Source: Amoebidium appalachense
Lineage: Eukaryota > Ichthyosporea
Direction of reading: 5' to 3'
Length of the DNA: 64,000 bases
Assembly (NCBI GenBank): GCA_963693365.1
Contig: CAVNZM010000012.1
Span: 5,642,001-5,706,000 of the forward strand
A model generated the notes under the pieces. That model was given only the letters and a program-made list of their open reading frames with translations, was not told where the DNA came from and did no database searches. Every line of letters begins with the position of its first letter. Within the stretch, counting starts at the first letter, position 1. The position numbers and the translations under genes were made by a program. Below are positions 43,213 to 54,339 of the stretch, piece after piece.

Positions 43213-43302
43213 GCACACCTGTGCCTGCTTGTGAGATTGATCCACAGGCACCGGCTCATGTATCCCCTTGCTGGGGCTGGTAAAGACGACGTTGGCATAG
43301 AA
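43213..43302 (+). repeat. B1 repeat
   Basis: This is a 90-bp repeat matching the last part of B2, with GTGCCTG/CAGGCAC arms and CCCC-TTGCT-GGGG. It directly follows YR and abuts A2. Confidence 0.88.
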
Positions 43303-43320
43303 TATATAGTTTGTAAACGT
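43289..43320 (+). other. Candidate YR recombination core (B1|A2 junction)
   Basis: The arm ACGTTGGCA and the inverted arm TGTAAACGT (7 of 9 positions match as inverted repeats) flank a 14-nt spacer containing the B|A joint. Other junctions have a 15-nt spacer; here one A of CATAAGAA is missing. A full element carries half of this site at each end. Confidence 0.65.
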
Positions 43321-43811
43321 GTTTTCTTTGCAGGAGAATTAGATAGCCCCGTTGGAGTGAAATTGTGTGTTGCGAGTGTGCTATAAACTTCGTAGTAGTA
43401 ATATGTTGTAGTAGGCCTTGGTGTGTTTGATGAGTGTGCAAAGTTTCAGGCTGCTAGCATTTTTATTTAGGGAGCTGTAGTTGTTTTTATGTTCTGTGGG
43501 ATATGCCATATGGATATATTGATGAGTGAGAGTTATATCTAGTCCGAAATGGGCGGCAATTGATTTGGTCTTTGTGATCTAGGGGTTTTAGCCACTTGTG
43601 AAAATTTTTCATTGGTTGTAATGTGCAGCAAAAATTCCATTTTGGTAGATTTCATGGATTTGATAGGTCCTAAGTCATTTCTTCATATTCCATAAGCAAA
43701 AATGTGGGCCGCGCTATATAATGAGCTTGCGCGGCCCCAGGGAGGTCAGTTGCGGCGCTACTGAGCGCCTTTAGGTCTCTTTAGGCCCAATTGCTTAGCT
43801 AAGTTTTTTGC
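43303..43811 (+). repeat. A2 direct repeat
   Basis: This is the second A repeat, differing from A1 by scattered substitutions and small indels. The hairpin GGGCCGCGC/GCGCGGCCC is present near 43707. Confidence 0.9.
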
Positions 43812-43997
43812 CCACCCACCACACCCTTGCCTATTTAGGCACTAGGCAACGTTTTTGCAGCATGTTTCTGGATGACATTTGTCATTCTTTTCATTGCTCC
43901 TGTGGAGCACACCTGTGCCTGCTTGTGAGATTGATCCACAGGCACCGGCTCATGTTTCCCCTTGCTGGGGCTGGTAAAGACGATGTTGGCATAAGAA
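43812..43997 (+). repeat. B2 terminal repeat
   Basis: This is the 3' terminal repeat, longer than B1 because it includes the leading CCCACCCACCACACC block and the TGACA/TGTCA-type palindrome. It ends GGCATAAGAA. Confidence 0.88.
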
Positions 43998-44581
43998 AGA
44001 AATTTTTGTAGACTCTAGCTTAAACCCCTCAATCCCGAAACTTCTAAGCATTGAAGAGGTGCAATATATATATAAATTGAATTCACAGATGGTTCGGCGA
44101 CATTCTATTTCATCTATTGCTTATAATATTACGTTTATAATTTACATGTATTGCCAATGGATAGCTTATATGCTTTTTTGCAACCAATGCTCGGAAAATT
44201 GTGCTGCAATCATTCTTCGGCGTCCTGGCTTATGCGCAGGTGACAGTGTGCTCTTGGGTGAACATTGCAGGCTCGATTAATTGGCTGAGCCATCTGGCAC
44301 CTATGATCGCGTGACCGCAGCCACACGATTGGTGAGTTAAAATCACCCTGAGCCATGACTTATGTCTCCTGTCATAAAGAAAAAAACACGTGTTTTTACT
44401 ATCGGAGGTGACCTAAAATAACATGACGACGCCATGAAAATGAATTCGAAACTAAAAAATAATTATTTCAGTCACTGACAAAAATTTCAGAGTGTTATTT
44501 ACAGCGGTTGCTGAAATATTAGAGAAAAACTGTGGTGACTCTGGGTCGTGGATACATATTAGACACCCTCACTGACTGGCA
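43998..44581. other. AT-rich DNA without recognised features
   Basis: The base composition is clearly lower in GC than its neighbours, and no DK, LINE or LTR similarity is seen. It may be original host DNA or an old repeat. A plus-strand frame of 73 codons (44059-44280) has no recognisable motif. Confidence 0.4.
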
Positions 44582-44945
44582 ATGTTTCAATTTATGCCCT
44601 TCCGGCCTTCGGTTGTGCCATACCACCGTCACTTGTTTTTTCCATCCTTGGTGCCTCTTTTGTTTTGCGCCAGCCAAGTCTGTGGCATAAACCTGCCGCC
44701 ACCACGCCGTTCCTTTTCTTTTCGCGGTGCCTTGGTTTGGTGGCGCTGTTTCGTCCTCCTTATGTGGGTTGCTCGCCTACCCACCCCTTATCGTTCTCAT
44801 CTTGTCTTGACTCTGGCCCCCCGCGGGCCACCGGCCCTCAAGCTTAGGTAGGCCTGGTTGGGGTAGTACACACGGGTTTTTCTTTCTGTTTGCGGTGCTT
44901 CCGCCAATGCCTTTCGTTGTCGTTGGTTATGGCCCCGGAAGTTCG
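44582..44945 (+). pseudogene. DK-2 leader with gag C-terminal remnant and pol start
   Basis: This is homologous to 53518-53850 on the other strand (CTTGGTTTGGTGGC, CCCCCCGCGGGCCAC, TTTTTCTTTCTGTTTGCGGTGCTTCCGCC, given here in pieces). It ends with a pol start ATGGCCCCGG immediately before an inverted B2. Possible gag tail residues are GPPRATGPQA. Coding status is uncertain. Confidence 0.6.
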
Positions 44946-45140
44946 TTCTTGTGCCAACGTCGCCTTTACAAGCCCAAGCACGGAGATACTTGAGGTGGTG
45001 CCTGCTGACCCTATGATCTCAGGCACATGTGTGCTCCACAGGAGCAATTCAAAGCCTTATGAGGCAAGCCTAATAAGGCAAGTGTTCAATGCCTAATGAG
45101 GCAAGGGTTCAAAGCCTAATAGGCAAGGGTGGGTGGGTGG
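44946..45140 (-). mobile_element. DK-2 B2 repeat
   Basis: This is inverted and begins TTCTTGTGCC. It contains four GCCT...AGGC palindromes in a row on the element strand, then TGCTCC-TGT-GGAGCA and GTGCCTG...CAGGCAC. The two latter stems are shared with DK-1 although the loops differ. Confidence 0.8.
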
Positions 45141-45549
45141 GGAAAAACTTGACTACAGGCAGTAACCTAAAAAGGCCTACACTCCGTGACTTACACCGAA
45201 ACAAGCAACCTAAGGAGGGCTACCTACACTATGCTAATGAGCATTGCGACTGAGACGCACACAGCAGCCAAAAGGCTCTAAACCAAAGCATCGGCATGCA
45301 AAAATTATTGCGGGCGGGATCGCCTCATGACTATAATTCAATCAAAACGTCTACATATGCAGGAACACATTCCTCTACATACTTTCACCAATAAAAAGCT
45401 GAACTGCAAATCGTATACCAGCATACGTACATCACCGAATTTTCGCTACCACTATCACCTGCATACCTCGCACACGGAGTCCTGGTACTCTGTCTCCGGT
45501 GCTGTCCAATGCTCCTGCAAAGAAAAAACGTTATCAAACTAATCAATCG
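45141..45549 (-). mobile_element. DK-2 A2 repeat
   Basis: This inverted A repeat of about 410 bp matches 49774-50186 and 53915-54328. It shares with DK-1 only the terminal GTTTGTAAACG-like arm and the TTTCTTTGCAGGAG block. Confidence 0.82.
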
Positions 45550-45655
45550 TTCTTGTGCCAACGTCGCCTTTACCAGCCCCAGCTAGGGGATACCTGAGGT
45601 GGTGCGTGCTGCCCTATGATCTCAGGCACCATGTGGGCTCCACTCTTGCCTTGCT
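45550..45655 (-). mobile_element. DK-2 B1 repeat
   Basis: This starts TTCTTGTGCC and carries the GGTGGTGCGTGCTG...CTCAGGCACC arms. It adjoins A2 as in DK-1. Confidence 0.78.
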
Positions 45656-45862
45656 GGCATGCCGGGGAAAACGGGCGACGCGACATAGCACATGGGTGCA
45701 GGGAGCAAGACCCAACGAAAACAAAAAGAAATAAAATATACCCAAAATTCGAAGCTATAGACACGCACACGACGTGTGTGTGTGTGTGTGTGTACACACG
45801 TGTGTGTGTGTGTATGTGTGTGCGTGTGTGTAGGTGTGTTTGTGTATGATGTGTGGGTGGTT

Positions 45863-45901
<39 letters not shown>

Positions 45902-45954
45902 ATTAATAGGTGCAAAATTAAGACTCCCACAAGAATACAAAAAAAATACAACTC
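45656..45954 (-). repeat. DK-2 3' region with (TG)n in place of YR
   Basis: Between B1 and the RNase H end, where YR would be, lie only a short conserved stretch (ACATAGCACATGGG, CCAAAATTCGAAGCTAT), a compound (TG)n tract (about 45774-45900) and a second short stretch (ACAACTCAAAATACGCGG). The same arrangement recurs at 50291-50760 and 50961-51450. Confidence 0.75.
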
Positions 45955-46171
45955 AAAATACGCGGGACGGACCATCGGCAGGTTTGCTGGCCGAAGGAAG
46001 CCAGAGCCAATAGAGACGGATGTCAAGGGCCAGCGAATGAGCAGCCACTTGGCGGCAGACACGATTCAGGCGATGGGAGGCCGAACGGCCCTTGGCCCTG
46101 TACAGCACCCAGGAGTGCAGTGAATCCAGACCCAACACGTAGCGGCGGCTGCGGGCTCAGCAGGAACGACC
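45955..46171 (-). pseudogene. DK-2 RNase H, C-terminal fragment
   Basis: Readable residues are YVLGLDSLHSWVL, GRSASHRLNRVCRQVAAHSLALD and PSASKPADGPSRVF. The fragment is frame-shifted and fused to plus-strand DK-1 pol at about 46172. Confidence 0.82.
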
Positions 46172-47010
46172 CAAGTGTGTCTTCGAAGGTTGTTGGCCTT
46201 TCTGGGCCCGACCGGCTTGTGTACCCGGCCCTCAAGACCGTGCCTATGGGCTGGGTGCGTTCTGTGCTTGTGGCTCAAGACGTCCATGGGCAGTTGGCTG
46301 ACCGAGCCGGCATGCCTCGCATTGAGCGCCTCTGTGCAATAGTGCCGCGGCCTGTGGAGGCCACGCAGCATGCCCTTTATGTGGACGACTGTGGCTGGGT
46401 CGGCACAGATGCCACCGCCACCAATCGTCAGCGTGAATCATATCATGGCGTCACCGGCCCGGCTGGTCTTCCCTCCAACGTCAAGAAGGATGTGGCTGCT
46501 GGTTCGTCGTCCTCTATGGTGCTGCTAGGCTTTGAAATGGATCACTCTGGGATTTTGCGCCCGTCTGGTGCTTCCTTGTGCCGTCTGGTGGCGGAAACCC
46601 AGGCCGTGTTGCGTCGTGGTGTCGTCACGCAGCTCCGTTTGCAGCAGTTGCTTGGTGGTTGGTTGTGGGCGGCACTGCTGCAGCGGCCGCTTTTGTCGGT
46701 TCTGAGTGCCGTCTACAGTTTTGTGGAGCAGCTGGGGGGTCAGGAACAGCCCCTTCCACCGCCCGTGGTGTGGGAGCGTCAGGCGATGTGTGCTTTGGCC
46801 CCGTTGATGCGTTGTGATTTGCGTTCTGGGTTTGCTAGCACCATGTTCTGCACTGATGCTTCCTTAAGGGTTGGGTGGTGCAGTGGTGTCCCGGGTGCTG
46901 CCAGCAGTGCTTCTCCGCCAAGTGCTGCCTCACTGCAACCGGCATGGCCACTACAGCCAGCTGTCTGGTCCCGTGCCCGAGCCAAGCCCGTCCGCCCCCC
47001 TGGCACCTAT
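46172..47010 (+). pseudogene. DK-1 pol, RT C-terminal part and RNase H start
   Basis: This is a 5'-truncated DK-1 copy, open from VSSKVVGLSGPDRLVYPALK. It includes PMGWVRSVLVAQDVH, LYVDDCGWVG and FCTDASL. A small insertion after TDASL (AGGG) shifts the frame. RNase H is then joined by deletion to YR at PTYP/SFVSQ. Confidence 0.9.
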
Positions 47011-47588
47011 CCATCATTTGTCTCTCAATATTGGCCCCTTGTTTGGTATTGCTGTTTTGCTCGGATTTGAGTGTTATTTTCGTGTCAGTGAGCTGCTTAT
47101 GCTCACCCGTGCGGATCTTGTTTTGCCCAACGACCCCGTTCCCCACGACATGCCACCCGGTACAGGCGGCATCCGCCTGGCCGACACCCGGTCCAAATCA
47201 GTTTGTCCCCATCACCGATCCGTCCCTGTTGGCCATCCTGTCTTTCTGGTTCCGTGGTTCCCCCCCTTCTGCGCGGCTGTTTCCTTTCTCGTACGATGTT
47301 CTGCGTGCCAAGTTCCAAGCGGCATGTGACTCCCTCGGCCTCAACGAGTATGGGTTCGATCTTCACAGTCTTCGCCATGGTGGTGCCTCAAGAGACTACG
47401 TTAGGGGTGTTTCGGTGGAGACGATTGCTCTGCGTGGTCGGTGGAGATCGCATGCCTCCCTCCGCCGGTATGTGCAGGCCGGCCAGCCTCTTGCTCTTTC
47501 TATTCGGATGCCTGCATCGCTCCTTGCCCGGGCTGCAGGGCTGCGTCAGTCACCCACGGCATGGTTCGTTCCTTCCCGTGCCAGGTAA
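47011..47588 (+). pseudogene. DK-1 tyrosine recombinase, C-terminal two-thirds
   Basis: The first frame is NIGPLFGIAVLLGFECYFRVSELL, with the first catalytic Arg. A 5-nt loss after LADT shifts to GPNQFVPITDPSLLAIL. The active site is DLHSLRHGGASRDY, GRW and SLRRYVQAG, and it ends PSRAR with TAA at 47586-47588. This is the cleanest YR C-terminus on the plus strand. Confidence 0.92.
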
Positions 47589-48150
47589 GGAGTGGTGGAG
47601 CACACCTGTGCCTCCTTGTGAGATTGATCCACAGGCACCGGCTAATGTACCCCCTTGCTGGGGCTGGTAAAGACGATGTTGGCATAAGAATATTTAGTTT
47701 GTAAACGTGTTTTCTTTGCAGGAGAATTAGATAGCTCCCCCCGTTGGAGTGAAATTGTGTGTTGCGAGTGTGCTATAAAATTCGTAGTAGTAGTATATTG
47801 TGGGCCTAGGTGTGTTTGGTGTGTGTGCAAAGTTTCAGGCTGCTAGGATGTTTATTTAGGGAGCTGTAGCTGTTTTTATGTTCTGTGGGATATGCCATAT
47901 GGATATATTGATGAGTGTGAGTTATATCTAGTCCGAAATGGGCGGCAATTGATTTGGTCTTTGTGATCTAGGGGTTTTAGTCAGTTGTGAAAAATTTTCA
48001 TTGTTGATGTGCAGCAAAAATTCCATTTTGGTAGATTTCATGATTTGATAGGTTCTAAGTCATTTCTTCATATTTCCATAGGCAAAAATGTGGGCCGCGC
48101 TATATAATGAGCTTGCGCGGCCCCAGGGAGGTCAGTTGCGGCGCTACTGA
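47589..48150 (+). mobile_element. DK-1 B1 and truncated A2
   Basis: B1 runs to 47690 and A2 runs 47691-48150, ending in GCGCTACTGAG, where LINE-like sequence begins. B2 is absent. The B1|A2 core at 47676-47708 has arms ATGTTGGCA and TGTAAACGT with a 15-nt spacer. Confidence 0.88.
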
Positions 48151-48890
48151 GTTTTTGGGTGAAGGGGCACCAATCCAACACCAAACGGTACGGTCAACAA
48201 AACAACGAGGCAGACAAGGCAGCCAATGCAGGCAGAGCCCTCTCCCCCCCTCCCCCTGGGGCCGGCTACGACTACAAGGGCACCGTGTCCCCGGCAACAT
48301 TCCCGGAACACTGAACCGTTTGAACAAGGACGTCCTCACCGACATGGCCGGAAAGACAAAAGCTATGTCCATTCTAACCAACCCCAGACTGATCCCAGCC
48401 AAACGTAACCCCCTCAAGCGTAATAAGGGACCAACACAGGCAACCATATATCCGGGCAGTCAAAAGCAACACTAGTAGCCGGCCCCTGGCATCGGCACCC
48501 TGCCTACCATGACCCGACTACACCGAGATCACCCCACTGTCGTCACACAGCCCACATGACCCCGGTGCACCCTGCACCAGGAGACCATCACCCACCTCTG
48601 GGCCTGCCCGGCCCATGCCGGGGAGATCCTCACCCTGATCACGGTCATCACAGCCTGCATCCACAACCGTTCTGAACACCCCGCACCCAAAAACCCCCAC
48701 GGTACAGCACCAACACACGCAGCCACGGTGGTAGACCAATGTGCATGGATAAACTGGATAGGAGGCAACCGGGCCCAGGAGACCCAACAGACCCCGAGGA
48801 CATCACATAGGTGGAAAGAGGGTTCTGCCCACAATCGGTGGGCCCACTACTTGCAGCCACCAGCACCACCGAGACCACCACCAGGGTCAT
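48151..48890 (+). pseudogene. LINE-type RNase H end and C-terminal zinc-finger-like region
   Basis: One frame reads WVKGHQSNTKRYGQQNNEADKAANAG with sequence before and after removed. That is the C-terminal RNase H signature (KGHxxxxGNxxADxxA) of non-LTR retrotransposons. About 300 bases later CTLHQETITHLWACPAH resembles the CxxC..ExxxHLxxxC motif that often follows RNase H in such Pol proteins. Several stops and shifts are present. The 5' part is missing. Confidence 0.55.
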
Positions 48891-49621
48891 CTTAGACAAA
48901 CCACTGTAGCATTGAAGTCTTTTTTCTTTTCTAAGATTTGGCAGCCACGTAACATCGCACTCCCCCCCACCCACCCCAAATTGCAAAAACACCACCACAC
49001 AACCACCACCCGTAAAAAAGAAAAGCAAGGCGCCCCCCAAAACCAAAACACACACAAAAACGCTCCCCCCACACACCCGGCCAGCCTGCCCTAACTGCCG
49101 GATCACACACAGACCAATTGTGCCATACAAAACACACCTTTTAGTTCACAATAGCATTGCCACAATGTATGTACCACATAATGTTAGGTAGAAACCCCGT
49201 CCCACCACCACCACCACACACCCCATCATCCACCCCTACCCACCGTAAACACAACACACAACACTTAGGACATTAATTAATATTCCACTACTGTAGATCG
49301 ACCAATGAGAGCAGGGGGTTAACGTTTATTACTAAGTTTGGAGTGGAGGGGATGACTGGTGCCTCCTGCCGGCGTCGCTGGGGTAGTAATCCTGGGCAAA
49401 GTGTGTACTTCTAGTTAGGTTGTGAAGGATGGTTTAGCTTAGCTGAACTCATAGATAGCACCTTAGTTAGTGTACTGTCGGTGCTGTGTGGTAGAAGGCA
49501 ATTTCCCTAGAGGGGCTGCAAAGTCCCTCGGGAACAAAACGTGATAATCTTTTAAAAAAAAAGTAAGAAAAAAAAACGTCCGTCTCACGTATGAGCTCCT
49601 CCAACAGGGGCAGATTTACAT
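48891..49621. other. Unassigned DNA
   Basis: C-rich then AT-richer sequence with short CCACCA and CACAACA runs. No coding or DK similarity is recognised. It may include the 3' tail of the LINE fragment. Confidence 0.35.
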
Positions 49622-50186
49622 TTCTTATGCCAACGTCGCCTTTACCAGCCCCAGCACGGGGATACTTGAGGTGGTGCCTGCTGACCCTATGATCATGGCA
49701 CATGTGAGCAATTCAAAGCCTTATGAGGCAAGCCTATTGAGGCAAGGATTCAAAGCCTAATGAGGCAAGGGTGGGTGTAACTTACTACAGGCAGTAACCT
49801 AGAAAGGCCTACCTACTTACACCGAAACAGGCAGCCTAAGGAGGCCTACCTATACCATGCTAATGAGCACAGCGACTGAGACGCACACAGCAACCAAAAG
49901 GCTCTAAACCAAATCATCGGCATGCAAAAACTATTGCGGGCGGGATCGCCTCATGATTATAATCCAATCAAAACGTCTACATATGCAGGAACACATTCCT
50001 CTACATACTTTCATCACTAAAAACCTAAACTGCAAATCGTATACCAGCATACATACATCACCATATTTTCACGACCACTATCACCTGCATATCTCATCTC
50101 ACACACGGAGTCCTGTTACTCTGTCTCCGGTGCTGTCCAATGCTCCTGCAAAGAAAAAACGTTTACAAACTAATCATTCTTATGCC
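49622..50186 (-). mobile_element. DK-2 B2 and A2 repeats
   Basis: B2 is shortened (49622-49773), then A2 (49774-50186) matches 45141-45549. This is the 3' end of the DK-2 copy extending to 54328. Confidence 0.82.

Positions 50187-50191
<5 letters not shown>
50159..50191 (-). other. Candidate YR recombination core of DK-2
   Basis: On the plus strand ACGTTTACA and TGCCAATGT flank 15 nt. The arms, orientation and spacer length match the DK-1 core, although the A repeats of the two families are otherwise little alike. Confidence 0.6.
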
Positions 50192-50690
<499 letters not shown>

Positions 50691-50866
50691 ACATTAACAG
50701 GTGCAACCTTAAAATTCCCACAAAACTACAATATCAAAATACAACTCAAAATACGCGGGACGGACCATCGGCAGGGTTGCTGGCCGAAGGAAGCCAGAGC
50801 CAATGGAGACGGATATCAAGGGCCAAAGAATAAGCAGCCACTTGGCGGCAGACACGATTCAGGCGG
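50691..50866 (-). pseudogene. DK-2 RNase H end fragment
   Basis: This is the end of RNase H (CRQVAAYSLALD and PSASNPADG) and the bordering stretch. It is cut at 50866 by a second B1 copy, so 50187-50866 and 50867-51560 form a tandem duplication. Confidence 0.78.
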
Positions 50867-51099
50867 TCGCCTTTACCAGGCCCCAGGACGGGGATACTTG
50901 AGGTGGTGCCTGCTGTACCTATGATCTCAGGCACATGTGCTCCATTCTTGCCGTGCTGGCATGGGCGGGAAGAGACCATGCCGGGGAGAAAACGGGCGCC
51001 GCAACATAGCACATGGGCGCAGGGAGCAAGAACCTTGGAAAACAAAAAAAAAGGAAATAAACATACCCAAAATTCGAAGCTATTAAACGCGCACACCAT
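50867..51099 (-). mobile_element. DK-2 B1 and YR-region remnant, second copy
   Basis: This repeats 50187-50414 with substitutions; the first bases of B1 are missing at the joint (GTCGCCTTTACC). Confidence 0.72.
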
Positions 51100-51183
51100 T
51101 GTGTGTGCGTGTGTATGTATGTGTGTGTGCGTGTGTGTGTGTAGGTGTGTTTGTGTATGGTGTGCGGCTGTGTGGGTGTGTAG

Positions 51184-51221
<38 letters not shown>

Positions 51222-51278
51222 GTGTGTTTGTGCATGGTGTGTGTGTGTGTGTGTGTAGGTGTAGGTGTAGGTGTGTGT

Positions 51279-51333
<55 letters not shown>

Positions 51334-51390
51334 TGTGGGTGGGTGGGTGTGTGGGTGTGCGTGTGCGTGTGCGGTGTGCATGCACATTGG
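51100..51390. repeat. (TG)n microsatellite, compound, second copy
   Basis: TG runs are broken by GTAGGTGTGTTTGTG and similar, and by GGGTGGGTGGG near 51340. The tract differs in length and interruptions from 50415-50690. Confidence 0.95.
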
Positions 51391-51449
51391 CGGTTGCAAA
51401 ACTAAAATGCCCCACGAAACCGTTACTATACCAAAATACAAATCAAAAT

Positions 51450-53517
51450 ACGCGGGATGACCATCGGCAGGGTTGCTGGCCGAAGGAAGCCAGAGCCAAT
51501 AGAGACGAATATCAAGGGCCAACGAATAAGCAGCCACTTGGCGGCAGACAAGATTCAGGCGGTGGACGGTTGAGCGGCCCTTGGCTATAGCACCCAGGAG
51601 TGCAGTTGAGTCCAGACCCCACACGTAGCGGCGCCTGCGGGCTGATCAGGAACGGCCCAAGGGGTGCAAGCCAAGCAGCAGACTCTCTCCTTCCAGAATG
51701 TTAATGTGGTCGTCGTAGCGCCAACGGTGGCTGATGCTGGTGCTCCAACGGCCCGGTTTTAGGGGCAGCCAAAACAGAGGCAGGGGGGGCAGGGACACAG
51801 GACTGGGTGTCTTGGGTGGAAGCCAGGGTGGTGTAGTGGCCACGACAGTTTCAGAAGGGCAGAACCTGAGTCCTGGAGAAGACCAGAGGGCAACACACGG
51901 GAAACAACGGCACCACCCACCTTGGAGGCGTCCAAGCAGAAAATGGTGGGTGCAAAGGCTGAGTGCAGGTCGCAGCGCAGGAGAGGGACGAGGGCACATA
52001 GAGTTTCGAGCTCCCAAGCGACCGCGGGCGGAAAGGGGAGTGCCCTGGGACCAAGACGGGCGGGCACTCAGCTGGCAGGCAGCATCAAGAACGGAGAGGG
52101 CGGACCGCTGCAACAACAAAACCCACACCCACCCGCCAAGTAGCCGCTGCAGTTGAAGCTTGCTGATGGTGCCACGACGGAGCACAGCACGAGTCTCCAC
52201 CAGGTGGCGGGCTAGAGAAGCTGGGGCCGGCCGCACCAACCCAGAGCGGAGCATCTCCAAACACAACAGGCCCATGGCCCTGGAGGAACCGGCAACAACA
52301 TCTTTGGTGGGGTTGGCAGCCAAACCTGCCAGACCGGTGACGCGATGATAATCTCGCTGCTGCTCCCGGAGGGCACGGAGGTTAGTGCCCAAGCCACCCA
52401 CAATCATCCACATACAACACATGCAGAGAGGAACCAATTTCTCGGGGAACAATAGCGCAAATGCACTCAAAGCGGGGCATTCCACCGGCGTCCGCTAGGT
52501 GATTGTGGACATCTTGCCCGACGAGAACAGAGTGCACCCAGCCCATGGGGACGGTTTCATGGGCAGAGTGCACAAGCCGGGGAGGGCCAGGCAATCCGAC
52601 GGCTGTGGATAGTACCGGAGGGAGGCCAAAATATTTCCAAAGCCATGGCGATGCGCGCAGATGGTGGAACTGGTTGTCCATGTCGGACTTGCCAAAGAAA
52701 ATACACTCGTCGGGGCCCAGCAGGAAATCAGCGAAATCGGCAGGGTTGGGGAGATGCACCTGAAGCGCGGGATGGTCGTGTGCAAAGAACAAGTTGCCGT
52801 GGCAGTCGTTGAAAATGACACGAGCACACGTGTCTTTGGGAACACCAAAAATCCCGTTGATGGCCACAGGCTTGTCCGTTGCCTCGAAGTAGTGCACCAT
52901 GCCACACTCCTGCAGGCGCTGAAGCAAAGGCCCATATCCCCATTGGGAACAGAATGTGCCGGACGAATGCGGTGGAGCTCCGCAGCCGAGGGTGGGGAAG
53001 GCTTGAGAAGACCACCAGCGTGCAAAGACAAAAACTGGTGCAGCACAGGAGACACGTACTGCAACACGTCGACCGTGGCCCCTACCCCAGGGGGGTGGAA
53101 TGGCGGCATTGGCAGCTGTAACCTGAGCAAACAACCTGTAAGGACAGGGTACGTTGAGGGGAGCGCGGCCCAGAAGCTGCTTTCCGCTGGCTGAGCATCT
53201 AGACACCTGCGCGTATAGCGTCGTGGCTTGCCCTCAGGACAAAGGTCCAGAAGGCTTCAAGTGGTTACTGTTCACCGACCGAGACGGAAAATGGGAAGGG
53301 CCACCTGCCCACAACTCGTTGAGGGAGTAAATACAGCGGTTAGTCAGCGTGACAGCAGACACACGGCGAGACAACGCTGCCTACGGCGCTGGCTGAAGGG
53401 AACCGGCTGCAGGGTCACGACGAGTAGGGACAGGAATGGTTGGGATGGGGAAGAGATCAGAGGTGGCAAAGGGCAGACATGGCATAGAACGAGCTTCCAT
53501 TGAAATTACCGGGGCCA
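51450..53517 (-). pseudogene. DK-2 Pol: RT and RNase H
   Basis: A diverged homologue of DK-1 Pol starts at ATGGCCCCGG (53517) and continues with MPCLPFATSDLFPIPTIPVP. RT: CGMVHYFEATDKPVAINGIF, FGKSDMDNQFHHL (motif A), PMGWVHSVLVGQDVH (motif B) and LYVDDCGW (motif C). RNase H: SHRWRYDDHINILEGESLL and GLDSTALLGA. At least four frame changes occur: an early stop near 53390, near 52930, just after YVDDCGW and within RNase H. Gag is nearly absent upstream, and YR is replaced by (TG)n downstream. It could not move without help. Confidence 0.88.
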
Positions 53518-53850
53518 TAATTAACAACAACGAAAGATACGGGCGGAAGCACCGCAAACAGAAAGAAAAAACCGTGCGTAGGCCCTAACCAGGCTATTTA
53601 AGCTGGAAGACCCGTGGCCCGCGGGGGGCCAGGGCCAAAACAAGATGAGCGCGATGATGAGCGGGTAGGGGAGCAACCCGCGGTAGGAGGACAAAACAGC
53701 TCCACCAAACCAAGACACCGCGGCGGCCAGAGAAGGAATGACATGGTGACGGCAGGGCTACGGCGGAGGCGGGGCTGGCGCAACACAAAAAGGGCACCAA
53801 AGACTGGAAAACCTAGCGGTGGGAAGGCACAACTGTAGGCCGAAAGGGCA
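53518..53850 (-). pseudogene. DK-2 leader with gag C-terminal remnant
   Basis: This is homologous to 44582-44945. A frame ending GPGPPRATGLPA may be the Gag tail, comparable to the Gly/Pro-rich end of DK-1 Gag. The rest of gag is missing in both DK-2 copies. Confidence 0.55.
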
Positions 53851-53914
53851 CAAATGGGAACACGGCCACTTAGCGAAGGTGGCTGGCTATACAGGCGCAG
53901 CCACTGTATTGCAA

Positions 53915-54328
53915 AAACTTGACTGCAGGCAGTAACGACTGCAGGCAGTAACCTAAAAAGGCCTACTTACATACGCCCAACAGGCAGCCTAAGGAGGCCT
54001 ACCTACACTGTGCTAAAGAGCACAGCGACTGAGACACACAGTAGCTGAAAGGCTCTAAACCAAAGCATCGGCATGCAAAAATTATTGCGGGCGGGATCGC
54101 TTCATGACTATAATCCAATCAAAAGGTCTACATATGCAGGAACACATTTGTCTACATACTTTCACCAGTAAAAACCTAAACTGCAAATCGTATAGACCAG
54201 CATATGATGTACATCGCCGAATTTTCACGACCACTATCACCTGCATATCTCGCACACGGAGTCCTGTTACTCTGTCTCCGGTGCTGTCCAATGCTCCTGC
54301 AAAGAAAAAACGTTTACAAACTAATTAA
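53915..54328 (-). mobile_element. DK-2 A1 repeat
   Basis: This is the 5' terminal repeat of the minus-strand DK-2 copy, beginning TTAATTAGTTTGTAAACG on the minus strand. The 5' inner end has a direct repeat of GACTGCAGGCAGTAAC near 53930-53950. Confidence 0.8.
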
Positions 54329-54339
54329 TGATTCGGTTC

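Larger units (their letters stand above)
37708..43997 (+). mobile_element. DK-1 near-full-length YR retrotransposon
   Basis: The order is A1, leader, gag, pol, YR, B1, A2, B2. Without the nested solo unit (41637-42327) it is 5599 bp. It begins TATTTAG and ends GGCATAAGAA. A1/A2 and B1/B2 form split direct repeats, the arrangement described for PAT and kangaroo elements of the DIRS order. There is no aspartic protease or integrase, and tRNA primer-binding and polypurine sites are not evident. Left flank is another DK-1 leader; right flank is AT-rich DNA. The flanks do not rejoin into a known empty site, so a flanking deletion is likely. Confidence 0.92.
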
